64,000 bases of DNA from Deltaproteobacteria bacterium HGW-Deltaproteobacteria-8 (GTDB taxonomy: Bacteria; Desulfobacterota; Desulfovibrionia; Desulfovibrionales; Desulfovibrionaceae): NCBI GenBank assembly GCA_002840405.1, contig PHAR01000009.1, positions 211,442 to 275,441 of the forward strand, read 5' to 3'. Of this stretch, positions 9,443-17,687 are shown one piece after another. Below the pieces are notes generated by a model. The model saw only the letters and a list, made by a program, of their open reading frames with translations. It had not been told where the DNA came from and ran no database searches. Numbering within the stretch: position 1 is the first letter of the stretch; the number at the start of each line of letters is the position of its first letter. Both the position numbers and the translations under genes were made by a program.

Positions 9443-11233
9443 ATGAATTTGAAGCTGAACTTCGATATTCAAAAAATTGCTAGGACAGTAAGGCTTGATG
9501 CTTTGAAGGGATTAGCGCCAAACTCTATAGCCTACTGGTACTGTGGCATTTATAAGAACAGAAGGAATGGTTGGCAGCCCAATGTTCTCGTTGGTTTCAG
9601 AAATGTACAAAATGGAAATATTTCTGATGTTATGGATATGCGCCCAATACCAATAGACACATTAGGGCAGGTTGCGATAGGGACCATATGGACTGAATGC
9701 GTTTGCCAATCGATTGTGAACTATGATGTTTGGGATTTCGACTTAGACTTTAGAGATGGGAAATGGTCATTTGTTTCCGCTTACGATTCAATTATAAATC
9801 ATATGAGGTCACCATTTCCTCAAAGTATACACCGACTCGCGATTGATATGGACAAAAATTGGTTGATCAAATTTGAACTACGCTCTGGTGGACAGTTGCT
9901 TGTCCCGTGTCTCGAGTTTTTCTCTAGATGCTATGGTCGTTCACAGGAACTCAACCGAATCCTGGCGACATTTCCGTGGATGGGATCTGCAGAGGCTCAC
10001 AAGAGTCAGTTATACGCCCCGCTTGATGAGCCTGAAGAACCAAACAAGTGGAAGGTTAAACTCAGACAAACACTAGTCAATGGCGACACAGTCTTTCTCG
10101 CTCATGCGAAATATGATCCCTACACTGAAAGAGCCGCCAAATCGATCTATGGACAAATTGAAAGCACTTACAATCCAGAAAGTAGGTCGCCACTTTTCAT
10201 TCAGGTTCCTCCATGGTTTCAAGGTCCAGCCGAAATCCGGGCTAGAGGTATCTGGTTCGATAATAAGCGTTCCTTTTTGGCTCTTCGTATTATCGGTTCG
10301 AGTGACCCAGATGGAATTGTTATCACTCGCGACAGAGACAATTCAAATAAAATGGAAGGGGTTGACCCTGAGGCCTTCGGCGAAGCTTGGACTGGGGCGA
10401 TCAAGAAGGGCCTTGTTCGCCCACCCGACATTGTGGACTTAACAGGGGATTTGGAACCAGATCGCGAAGCAAGGAATGTGGAGGTCTTTGATGATGATTT
10501 TATAGTTATGGGGGTACCAAGGAGAATTGTGGACCGCCATGGAAAGAAAGTCACGAGAACTTCCGGTATTCAGCGAAATGGAACTAGTGTTTCCGTCTAT
10601 TCAAGCGGCTGCCAACATGGCTCCGGAAAAGGTGTCGGGCACGCCTCTATTCATGCCAAACCAATTATGGAGTCGCATGGCACTCTAATAGACATGTGGA
10701 ATGCCGTACGGCATCTCCAAACCGCTAATCATAAAATCATAACCAACGTCGAATGGTTTACGTTTGAAGATGGCTATCAATCTACGGCGCTTCCTGGTCT
10801 GATTGCACTTGACCCACGCGAGGAATTCAAAGGGCAAAATATTCCAATCGAAACTAGACATTGGCCATATATTGATGTCGCGTCGTTAACAGCTCGCGGC
10901 GTTTTGGTCATACGCCTGACGGTATCTGGAAAACATGTCCACATCATAGAAATCCAACGCAGACCTCGGACAAAACTGGACGGGGAGGGGAAATATTGTG
11001 TAGCGGAAGAATCATTCCAAGGGCTCGTAATTATATTCAGAGATGAAAGGCTCTTGACTCAAAAGCTCGAAAGAATTTTAATTGATATTTGCTATGTCCG
11101 TGGCATAGTAAAAAAAATCACACACACTGCTGATAAGGCAGAAACATTCGTACATAAACGGGGTGATCAAGAAGAAGTACCTTGCGAGGCCACGGTGCGC
11201 AAAGCGCTCAGCAAGGCAGGCATCAAGCTATAA
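9443..11233 (+). CDS. TnsE-like transposition protein
   Basis: 596 aa from ATG 9443, which has GAGG six bases upstream; an in-frame GTG at 9419 is possible. I match it to Tn7 TnsE by pattern, not by search. The N-terminal part (YWYCGIYKNRRNGWQPNVLVGF) resembles the TnsE start. LVPCLEFFSRCYGRSQELNR resembles the PQLELARSLF..NSYFCRSCL region of TnsE. The C-terminal part (an amphipathic helix, a basic segment, then ARGVLVIRLTVSGKHVHIIE) resembles the TnsE C-terminal DNA-binding domain. TnsE directs Tn7 to replicating DNA and conjugal plasmids. Unlike in Tn7, the gene stands alone at the far end from tnsABC. It is AT-rich relative to host genes. It could be another transposon-end protein if the TnsE match fails. 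Confidence 0.55.
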   Translation: MNLKLNFDIQKIARTVRLDALKGLAPNSIAYWYCGIYKNRRNGWQPNVLVGFRNVQNGNISDVMDMRPIPIDTLGQVAIGTIWTECVCQSIVNYDVWDFDLDFRDGKWSFVSAYDSIINHMRSPFPQSIHRLAIDMDKNWLIKFELRSGGQLLVPCLEFFSRCYGRSQELNRILATFPWMGSAEAHKSQLYAPLDEPEEPNKWKVKLRQTLVNGDTVFLAHAKYDPYTERAAKSIYGQIESTYNPESRSPLFIQVPPWFQGPAEIRARGIWFDNKRSFLALRIIGSSDPDGIVITRDRDNSNKMEGVDPEAFGEAWTGAIKKGLVRPPDIVDLTGDLEPDREARNVEVFDDDFIVMGVPRRIVDRHGKKVTRTSGIQRNGTSVSVYSSGCQHGSGKGVGHASIHAKPIMESHGTLIDMWNAVRHLQTANHKIITNVEWFTFEDGYQSTALPGLIALDPREEFKGQNIPIETRHWPYIDVASLTARGVLVIRLTVSGKHVHIIEIQRRPRTKLDGEGKYCVAEESFQGLVIIFRDERLLTQKLERILIDICYVRGIVKKITHTADKAETFVHKRGDQEEVPCEATVRKALSKAGIKL

Positions 11234-11357
11234 AGCTACAGGGGAGCCTGAAATGAACTCGTCAGTCAAACATATTGAAGACCTTCTCCTGGCCTCAGTG
11301 ACATTATAAATCCCATTGGATTTCTTCTTGGCGCAGGCTGCCCCCGTTGAGCCCGTA

Positions 11358-12698
11358 TCATTTTATGATGGTAGGCCTTCCTGCGCGGAGAAAGCCACGA
11401 GCTTCAAATTTGGCCAACTTGGCAATCTTACTGGGTGCTGCCAAAGAAAGACGCCTGACCTCGTTTGTGGGGCACTCGCAGCCTGATGCGATGGCGATTA
11501 GGCGGGAAATGGCGACCGTCGCCGCGAGAGCGCTCACATAGGGGGCGGCGACGCTGGCTCCAGCGACCTTGGCCATTCCACAAGTGCCGATCTCCGCTTC
11601 GAGGCGCTGATAGGGTGCGTACCCCTGAATGGCTTCATCTACAGCTTTATCATTTTCTTCAGCAAAGTGTTTGTCGATCGGGCGAACATTGTCGAACACC
11701 GTGACCCTATAGCGATCGAAATCGGACGATGTCCGACCAAGTCCGGCATCGACGATGCAGTGAAAGCCAATCCTGGCCATGGATTTACGGGCTTCGATCT
11801 TGTCTACTCCTGAAAGCGCAATGCGTGGATCTCCATCTTCGAACTGGTCGCAGCCGTGAAAGCGCCGATCGATCCTCCTGACGTCAAAGCCTTTAGCCAA
11901 GGCCCACTGCTCCGCGACCTTGGTCTTGAGTTCCCCATAGAATTCATCCTTGACCAAAACTGAGGTGGCCCAGTTTTCCTCGTCGACCTTGTCACGATCC
12001 TGAAGGACGAGCGAGACGTCGGCCGGATTTGAATAGGGTAGCGCCGCGAGTGCCCAGAGAAAGGCCTGCCCGAGGTTGCCAAGGCCTATGAGCCAAAGTG
12101 CGCCCGGCAAATACACCTCAGTGAAGGGTGGTGCTTCCTCACCCGGACCGACAGGCCATAGATTGGCTTCGCACCAAAGATCGACACAGTGCCCTCGCTC
12201 CGCTTCAAAGGCTGCACTGACGGCAAGGGCCGCTGCCGCAATGCCCGCGAGCGGGTTGTCGTCATCACCTAACACAGCCTTGCCGGTTTGAGCTGTCCCC
12301 GCGCGCCAACCGTTCCACCACGTCGAGATTGCCCACACACCACTTGGGGTTTCGGCAACACCGATGACGATTATCCGAGATGGGGGGGCGTCGAGGGTTG
12401 ATGCCCCCAACGAATACACAGCCTCGCGAAGATTTTCAGCCTTCAGCGGAAAGGCTGCGTTCAAAGGCTGATCGATCGCCCCCGTCACGCTTACACCCCC
12501 AACGAAGGTGCGGCGCCCTATTGCAACGGCCGTAAGGACAGCAGCGTGAGCAGCAGGTGAGGTGGCATCAGTTGAGACTACAACTTCAAGGGTTAGCTTC
12601 CGCAGCTTGGCTTGAGCTTCATCAAAGGTGATGTTTTCGCTATCTACAAGAATTTTGGCAAGGCGAGCAATATGTCGATCTAGGGCCATGGCCACCAT
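11358..12698 (-). CDS. E1-like ThiF-fold adenylyltransferase of a ubiquitin-like system
   Basis: 446 aa. An N-terminal domain of about 195 residues of unknown fold is followed by a ThiF/E1 Rossmann domain. The latter has the nucleotide loop LIGLGNLGQ (residues 203-211), an acidic strand end LQDRDKVDEENW, and a late Cys in EIGTCGMAKVAG (C373) that is a candidate thioester cysteine. E1 enzymes adenylate the C-terminal Gly of a ubiquitin-like protein and pass it to an E2. This is the last gene of the Ubl-E2-JAB-E1 operon; its start overlaps the JAB stop. ATG 12698 and ATG 12689 are both possible starts. It ends convergently about 125 bases from the TnsE-like gene. Confidence 0.85.
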   Translation of the reverse strand: MVAMALDRHIARLAKILVDSENITFDEAQAKLRKLTLEVVVSTDATSPAAHAAVLTAVAIGRRTFVGGVSVTGAIDQPLNAAFPLKAENLREAVYSLGASTLDAPPSRIIVIGVAETPSGVWAISTWWNGWRAGTAQTGKAVLGDDDNPLAGIAAAALAVSAAFEAERGHCVDLWCEANLWPVGPGEEAPPFTEVYLPGALWLIGLGNLGQAFLWALAALPYSNPADVSLVLQDRDKVDEENWATSVLVKDEFYGELKTKVAEQWALAKGFDVRRIDRRFHGCDQFEDGDPRIALSGVDKIEARKSMARIGFHCIVDAGLGRTSSDFDRYRVTVFDNVRPIDKHFAEENDKAVDEAIQGYAPYQRLEAEIGTCGMAKVAGASVAAPYVSALAATVAISRLIAIASGCECPTNEVRRLSLAAPSKIAKLAKFEARGFLRAGRPTIIK

Positions 12699-13201
12699 CC
12701 TATGTGAAGAGCCGACGGGTTATCAAAACTGTGATCCTGCCATTGGCGGGAGCCAAGATATTCGTAAACCCCGATCTCCCCAGGCAAGGTTGCCCGAGAA
12801 GCAAAATATGGCAGGATAATTGCCAGATGGTCGACTTCGGCAATGATCGGGTTTGCTCTGTCGGACTCACTTTGCTGGAAATTGCCTGGATGGACATGGA
12901 TGTCTGCGACAACGGTGTGCCCCGTATTTCGGCAGTGCGCCCAAAGGTCTCCGAGTCTGCGCCCATCAATCTTGACGTATCCCGTTCTGAGCGCGTTGGG
13001 GTCAACATCGTCGTAGAAAACAAACTCCTGAATGCGGCGAACACCCCTTTGGGTTCCTAGGAGAAATGCGCCGCTTTCTCGGCGCCCCCCAGAGCGTCGC
13101 TTAAGCTCCGCGACGCCAAGACGCCATATTTCACGGTCGCATATGCATCTAGGAGGAGGCCCGAAGAGACTGCGTACGAGAGTTGCTATTAAGGATGACA
13201 T
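12680..13201 (-). CDS. JAB/JAMM (MPN) metallopeptidase, deubiquitinase-like
   Basis: 173 aa. The JAMM residues are present: Glu42 in RRESGAFLLG, then H102-V-H104-P with Ser111 and Asp114 (HVHPGNFQQSESD). The spacing between HxHP and Ser is one residue shorter than the common form. Such enzymes trim the C terminus of a Ubl precursor or remove Ubl from targets (BilD in Bil operons). It overlaps the end of the E2-like gene by 53 bases and the E1 start by up to 19 bases, showing tight coupling. Confidence 0.87.
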   Translation of the reverse strand: MSSLIATLVRSLFGPPPRCICDREIWRLGVAELKRRSGGRRESGAFLLGTQRGVRRIQEFVFYDDVDPNALRTGYVKIDGRRLGDLWAHCRNTGHTVVADIHVHPGNFQQSESDRANPIIAEVDHLAIILPYFASRATLPGEIGVYEYLGSRQWQDHSFDNPSALHIGWWPWP

Positions 13202-13625
13202 AGAGATCCTCGAAAATGAAAGAGAGGTGCCGTTCAGGGTGCCACGCGAGATGTGGAAACTCTACCGCATTGTTATTGTGTGGACCGGTCTTACGGTCCC
13301 AAGGTCGGTATATGGTTTCATCCCCCCATCTCTGAAATGTTCTCAGAACCCTAGGTCCACCCTGTGGCCGCCGGTCAGTGGCAAGTAACGCGTTCAGTCC
13401 ATGGTCCCATATCTGAACCATGGGGGCCTGGCCGGGGTAGTTTGATAGCTCGGCGCGAAATCCATACTCACTCGGGCTCCCGTCTACCTCAGTAGCCGCA
13501 ATCGCGAAGTCCAAGACAGGGAATTCGAAACAGATAACGCGCCAACGTCCCGCATCTTGGCCGCTGATGAAGTCGAGTTCATCCAGATCTGCGGCTGCGC
13601 GGGAAGCACTGGGGTCGACGATCAT
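13149..13625 (-). CDS. E2-like (UBC-fold) protein lacking the canonical cysteine
   Basis: 158 aa. The second half follows the UBC pattern: strands around EYGFRAELSNYPGQAPMVQI, then WHPERHLSFIFEDLYVILN, corresponding to the 'WsPaltI...l..i..lL' helix region of E2 enzymes. The sole Cys is C32 (RVICFEF), early in the protein. The place where E2 catalytic Cys sits (the segment ETIYRPWDRKTGPHNN) has none. It may be an inactive scaffold, use another nucleophile, or belong to a divergent family. ATG overlaps the Ubl stop (ATGA). The assignment rests on both pattern and operon position. Confidence 0.6.
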   Translation of the reverse strand: MIVDPSASRAAADLDELDFISGQDAGRWRVICFEFPVLDFAIAATEVDGSPSEYGFRAELSNYPGQAPMVQIWDHGLNALLATDRRPQGGPRVLRTFQRWGDETIYRPWDRKTGPHNNNAVEFPHLAWHPERHLSFIFEDLYVILNSNSRTQSLRASS

Positions 13626-14173
13626 GAGCAGCTCCCATTGGCGATATCACCGCGGACAAGGTCAAGGGCGAGTTCGCGGTGAGCCCCTGCCAAGTGGCCG
13701 ATATGCTCGCTTTCCTGCAGCTCCTCCCGCTGCCCATGGCGAGCCAATCCAAGTTCTGTCGCCAGGCTCGAGTCGATCTGGTAAACCTGAATCGCCCACG
13801 CGAGGACGTTTTTCACCGTCGCGTTCCGCTTGAAAGAATGAGTGTGCTGGCCAGCCTGGTAATAAACTGTCACCTCCACCGCCCCAGCGTGGTGTACATG
13901 GTGACGACGCTTGTGAGGGTAGTCAGCCTCAACCAAGATGACCGACGCCAGCGGCTCGTCTTCCCCCTCGCGGAACAGGATCAACTCCTCAACACAACAA
14001 CCACGCTCAGCGGCGACGATGTCGAGGATATCAATCACCCTTCCTCCAAGCTCCAACTCGACTATCCGCTCTTCGGCGTGTCCCGTATTCACCGAGATGG
14101 TGATCGTGCCATGGGCTTGCGCCTCACTTCCCACTCCCCTGCCTTCTCCATTTTTGCCATGATTATCAGTCAT
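13622..14173 (-). CDS. Tandem ubiquitin-like (beta-grasp) protein
   Basis: 183 aa. After a Gly/His-rich leader, two consecutive segments have the ubiquitin-like pattern: residues about 22-92 (TITISVNTGHAEERIVELEL, then HILDI-type helix and FREGEDEP loop) and about 93-170 (AVEVTVYYQAGQHTHSFKRN and so on). This resembles multiubiquitin and BilA proteins. The C terminus is ...DIANGSCS: a single Gly180 followed by SCS, so a protease would have to expose the Gly. A GGAG ribosome site precedes the ATG. It is the first gene of a four-gene leftward operon and divergent from the XRE regulator across a 189-base control region. Confidence 0.65.
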   Translation of the reverse strand: MTDNHGKNGEGRGVGSEAQAHGTITISVNTGHAEERIVELELGGRVIDILDIVAAERGCCVEELILFREGEDEPLASVILVEADYPHKRRHHVHHAGAVEVTVYYQAGQHTHSFKRNATVKNVLAWAIQVYQIDSSLATELGLARHGQREELQESEHIGHLAGAHRELALDLVRGDIANGSCS

Positions 14174-14302
14174 TTAAATCATCTCCAAGGGCGGTTCAGT
14201 GCCCAGCTTGCGGATGGGGTCCATTCCCCATTCGCTCTGTGGCGAGATTTAAGCCCGACAACGCCCGTTGTCAATATGAAGCACGAAAATTTTTATAAAG
14301 TT

Positions 14303-14315
14303 TGTGACAATCACA
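14303..14315. promoter_or_regulatory. Perfect palindrome in the divergent control region, candidate repressor operator
   Basis: TGTGA-CAA-TCACA lies between the Ubl gene start (14173) and the XRE gene start (14363). A TTGACA -35-like hexamer follows at 14328-14333 with a weak TAGTTT 17 bases later, just before the XRE gene. The site could let the XRE protein repress both directions. Confidence 0.4.
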
Positions 14316-14362
14316 CGGAAGGTCAGCTTGACACACTTTGGGAATGGAATTAGTTTACAAGA

Positions 14363-14713
14363 ATGTCAGACATGGAGATTTACCGTCGTATTGGCAGGGT
14401 AGTAGCGGAGCGCCGGGTGTCTCTAGGCCTCACGCAGGGCCACGTTGCTGAAATGCTTGGGCTTTCAAGGGCATCTCTTGCGAATATCGAAACCGGACGC
14501 CAACGAATCCTAGTGCATCAACTCTTCGCGCTTGTGACTGCCCTTAAGCTTAATTCGATCCTTGACCTCGCGCCCGAGACATGGGCCCCTGTAGAGCCAT
14601 TGCCCAAATTTGAGGTCCGTGGCTCCCCCTTAAGCCCACGACAACAATCCGGGGTCGAAGGTTTACTGGCTTCTGCCTTAGCAAAGGTTAACCCGAGGAG
14701 GCGTTCGTCATGA
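14363..14713 (+). CDS. XRE-family repressor (CapH-like)
   Basis: 116 aa. A Cro/CI helix-turn-helix occupies residues about 8-62 (GRVVAERRVSLGLTQGHVAE, MLGLSRASLANIETGRQR). The C-terminal tail is short. The stop overlaps the start of the ImmA/IrrE protease (ATGA), so the pair is co-translated. XRE plus Zn-protease pairs (ImmR-ImmA of ICEBs1; CapH-CapP of CBASS) de-repress neighbouring genes when the protease cleaves the repressor. ATG 14372 is an alternative start; neither has a clear ribosome site. Confidence 0.88.
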   Translation: MSDMEIYRRIGRVVAERRVSLGLTQGHVAEMLGLSRASLANIETGRQRILVHQLFALVTALKLNSILDLAPETWAPVEPLPKFEVRGSPLSPRQQSGVEGLLASALAKVNPRRRSS

Positions 14714-15240
14714 GTCGAGCGGCCAACAAAGGCAACGCCCAGAAAACGGCGCGCAATCTGCTAGTTCAGTATGGCATCAAAGCTACACCCGTTCCAGTTG
14801 AACGCATTGCGAAATTACTCGGCGTGCGCGTGGAGTATGCGCCGCTTGACGGCGAATTGTCCGGCTTGGCGTGTATTCGAGACGGCGTGCCAATCATTGG
14901 GGTCAACACGCTACACGCACCAAGCCGGCAACGCTTTACAATTGCCCATGAAATTGCGCATATACTGCTTCACAAACATGAACTCGAGCAAGCAGTGCAT
15001 GTTGATCGCGGATCTCTGCGCCGCGACGCCCTTGCTTCGGCGGGCGTTGATGCTACAGAAATTGAAGCCAACGCGTTTGCGGCTGAATTGCTCATGCCGA
15101 CCGACCTCCTTCTGTCTGCGCTTGATGGCCGTTCTGTTGATTATGAAGACGATGAAGCCGTGGCAGCATTGGCAAAGCGCTTCAAGGTGAGCGAGACCGC
15201 CATACGGTTTCGGTTGAACTCGCTTGGAGAGCATTCGTGA
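14710..15240 (+). CDS. ImmA/IrrE-type metallopeptidase (CapP-like)
   Basis: 176 aa. Zinc motif HEIAH in RFTIAHEIAHILLHKHELE, with the third ligand in EIEANAFAAELLMP. The C-terminal segment (EAVAALAKRFKVSETAIRFRL) is a small helical domain typical of the family. It probably cleaves the XRE repressor encoded immediately upstream. In CapP the activator is single-stranded DNA, so this cassette may sense DNA damage or phage replication. Start and stop both overlap neighbours by four bases. Confidence 0.9.
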   Translation: MSRAANKGNAQKTARNLLVQYGIKATPVPVERIAKLLGVRVEYAPLDGELSGLACIRDGVPIIGVNTLHAPSRQRFTIAHEIAHILLHKHELEQAVHVDRGSLRRDALASAGVDATEIEANAFAAELLMPTDLLLSALDGRSVDYEDDEAVAALAKRFKVSETAIRFRLNSLGEHS

Positions 15241-16637
15241 GCTACGTCATTTACGATGTCGAAACCACTGGATTGACGCGGTGTTTCGATCAGATCGTAC
15301 AGTTTGCTGCCGTCCGCACAGATGACGCGTTGAAGGTCACGGATCAGTACCACATCCGCTGTCGACTGATGCCTCACGTTATCCCGTCACCGGAAGCACT
15401 GAATGTGACGGGGCTTCGAATAGAGCAACTCGTCGATCCGTCCTTGCCCTCGCATTTTACGATGGTCACGGAGATTCGCCGCGTATTGGAGTCCTGGTGC
15501 CCGACCCTTTTCCTTGGCTATAACTCTTTATCTTTTGACGAAGAATTCCTGCGTCTAGCTTTCTATCAGTGCTTGCACGGTCCATATTTGACGAATGCAC
15601 CTGGAAACGCGCGGGCTGACGTGCTCAATCTGTGCCGCATAACCGCTGCCCTTCGGCCAGACGTTATCAAACCCGCGACAAACAAGGAAGGGCGCCCGGT
15701 TTTCAAGCTTAAAGCGCTTGCTGAAGCAAACGACATCGTTGTTCCACTGTCACACGACGCAATAGCGGATGTAGCAACGACGCTTGCACTGTGCCAACAC
15801 GTTAGAATGCGTGCGCCTGAAATTTGGTCGCAGTTTCTCCGGTTCAGCAAGAAGGCAAGTGTTGAAGCTTTTATCACTGAGGAAGATGCTTTTCTCGTTT
15901 CGGAAACCTTCGGCAATCACCATCGCGCTCGAGCCGTGACTCGCATTGGCAAGCATAGCGAACAGGCAACAAAGCATTACTGCCTCGATTTAAGCGCAGA
16001 TCTTGAGGCGATTCGAACCATGCCGGACATTGAGCTAATCCTCCTCTGCCAAGGAGACGCTCGGCCAATCGTAACAATCCGCACGAATGCCGCACCGACT
16101 CTATGGGCACTATATGACGCAACGCCAGATCAGATCGCCCCACTCGACGAAACCGAAATCGTGGAGCGGGCGCAACTGATTCGGGAAGATCAGCCCCTTA
16201 TGGAGAGGCTCTGCAAAGTTGCGCAAGCCGCTGAACCCAGTTACCCGCCGTCGCCACACGTTGAGGAACAACTATATGGGCATGCCTTCCCTTCGCCTCA
16301 AGACAAAACGCTCATGCAGGATTTTCACGAGGCTCATTGGGAAAAGCGAGTTGAACTAGCAGGGCGATTTACTGACATGAGATTTCGCCTCCTCGCGGAA
16401 CGACTAATTTATCTCGAAAGACCGGGATTGCTCGAAGAGAACTTGCGGCTGGCTGCTGACGAGGAGCTACGAAACCGCGTCATGGCTCCGATCAGCTCCA
16501 AAGCGCGTTGGCGTTCAATTCCAGCGGCGCAACGTGACTTGGAAGCTTTCATTGAGAAGGATCTTGAGGGTGACCAATTGGCCAACATGGTGGGGTATGG
16601 GGAGCATTTGCGGAGACGCGCAAGCGAATACTCGTAG
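15237..16637 (+). CDS. Exonuclease I (SbcB)-like 3'-5' exonuclease
   Basis: 466 aa. DEDDh motifs: YDVETTGL (Exo I), LGYNSLSFDEEF (Exo II) and HDAIADVATTLAL (Exo III). The rest follows E. coli exonuclease I: HVEEQLYGHAFPSPQDK and FTDMRFRLLAERLIYLERPG match its C-terminal region. It starts with GTG overlapping the protease TGA, so it belongs to the regulatory operon. Exonuclease I degrades single-stranded DNA from 3' ends. In this setting it could be an effector or could remove the ssDNA that activates the protease (inference). Confidence 0.88.
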   Translation: MSYVIYDVETTGLTRCFDQIVQFAAVRTDDALKVTDQYHIRCRLMPHVIPSPEALNVTGLRIEQLVDPSLPSHFTMVTEIRRVLESWCPTLFLGYNSLSFDEEFLRLAFYQCLHGPYLTNAPGNARADVLNLCRITAALRPDVIKPATNKEGRPVFKLKALAEANDIVVPLSHDAIADVATTLALCQHVRMRAPEIWSQFLRFSKKASVEAFITEEDAFLVSETFGNHHRARAVTRIGKHSEQATKHYCLDLSADLEAIRTMPDIELILLCQGDARPIVTIRTNAAPTLWALYDATPDQIAPLDETEIVERAQLIREDQPLMERLCKVAQAAEPSYPPSPHVEEQLYGHAFPSPQDKTLMQDFHEAHWEKRVELAGRFTDMRFRLLAERLIYLERPGLLEENLRLAADEELRNRVMAPISSKARWRSIPAAQRDLEAFIEKDLEGDQLANMVGYGEHLRRRASEYS

Positions 16638-16766
16638 GGGTGCGGCATGGGGAAAGGGCCTGATAATGAAGTGATCAGGGATGATTTCAGGCGGCCTGAG
16701 GACGGCTTGAAAGACCCGGAGCGCTTGGCGAAGTTCCCGAGGACTTTGGAGTTGCGCCTGCTAAAT

Positions 16767-16783
16767 CGGACACCCCGCCAACC
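16767..16783 (+). repeat. 17-bp inverted repeat, left copy
   Basis: cggacaccccgccaacc here is the exact reverse complement of 19496-19512. The pair brackets the HEPN-like gene, an IS3 remnant and the DNase II gene (2,746 bp). It may be an old IS end. Confidence 0.5.
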
Positions 16784-16859
16784 GTCAACTAGAATAGAAA
16801 GCACAACAGCACCCAGTGACGGCAAGGGTGAAGGCTCTCCACGGCAGGTCAGGGGTAAC

Positions 16860-17459
16860 ATGAAGGCTTTCGTTGAATTCGCCTCAAAAGCGCAAAATGA
16901 AATGGACCATTTCGTTTTGTCACTTGAAACTAACCCAAGCAAAATATTACTTATTAATGCCATAATTATGTTTGATGAATTGCTAAGAAACGGCCTTACG
17001 CGAGGCTTTGGCTATAGAAAACGCAAGCTCCCCTACAAATTCGGCGTTCTCCTTTCAACAGCAGAAGTTAGATTTGGAAATCAGTTCAACTTTGAACACT
17101 GGCAACTGTTAAGGAATCTATCAGAAATGCGCAATCATGTTGCGCATAGGAAATCGAGCAATATTCCATTTGGAGCAATTATCCCGAATGTGGTTAAACA
17201 TCGATTCCATGAAGAAATTCTACAAACAAATTTTATGGAAATGCTAATTCCAGAACTTTATGACCTTTGGAAACAGCTTATTACATTAGTATACACACTA
17301 ATTTACGCTAATGTAATGGCTAGAGTTGAACTATCAGAAAGTGAAGCATTCGCAAATGACGCGAAGGCTATTTTTGATTATTTCATTGAGTTGATTAACA
17401 GCCCGGAAGGTAAGGATATCAGGAAACAGCTTGATGAGATAATGCGTCAGCCTAGTTAG
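16860..17459 (+). CDS. HEPN-like protein
   Basis: 199 aa from ATG 16860 (AGGGG upstream). An open frame extends back to 16647, but that part contains an inverted-repeat sequence and has unlike composition, so I prefer the later start. The protein is all-helical by eye and carries EMRNHVAHR, which fits the Rx4-6H signature of HEPN RNase or HEPN-like domains. It is much more AT-rich than its neighbours. Many HEPN proteins are toxins or abortive-infection effectors, while others only mediate association with nucleotides. No obvious antitoxin (MNT) is adjacent. Confidence 0.5.
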   Translation: MKAFVEFASKAQNEMDHFVLSLETNPSKILLINAIIMFDELLRNGLTRGFGYRKRKLPYKFGVLLSTAEVRFGNQFNFEHWQLLRNLSEMRNHVAHRKSSNIPFGAIIPNVVKHRFHEEILQTNFMEMLIPELYDLWKQLITLVYTLIYANVMARVELSESEAFANDAKAIFDYFIELINSPEGKDIRKQLDEIMRQPS

Positions 17460-17687
17460 TAAAGATGGAAACGTCTCCAGTCCTCCCCTAAAACCCCGGA
17501 ATGAGCACCCAAAGGACGAAGAAAGCCTTTCGGCCTCGCCTCGCCCTCTAGTGAGCTGACCTGCCTGCCTGAGGCAAAACCTGAGATAATTCTCACGCCC
17601 AATGGTCCAAGGCTGGGGGCATCTTCACCAACCCGGAGTCTCTACTCCTAGCTGGCCCTAAAACAGGGGGACTTTACACCCCTGACC

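Noticed and set aside
11358-12698. Thiamine or molybdopterin ThiF/MoeB
   Set aside because: The extra N-terminal domain and the operon with Ubl, E2-like and JAB genes point to conjugation; no thi or moa genes are present.
16647-16859. N-terminal extension of the HEPN-like protein
   Set aside because: The 71 extra codons include the 17-bp inverted repeat and have different composition; ATG 16860 has its own ribosome site.
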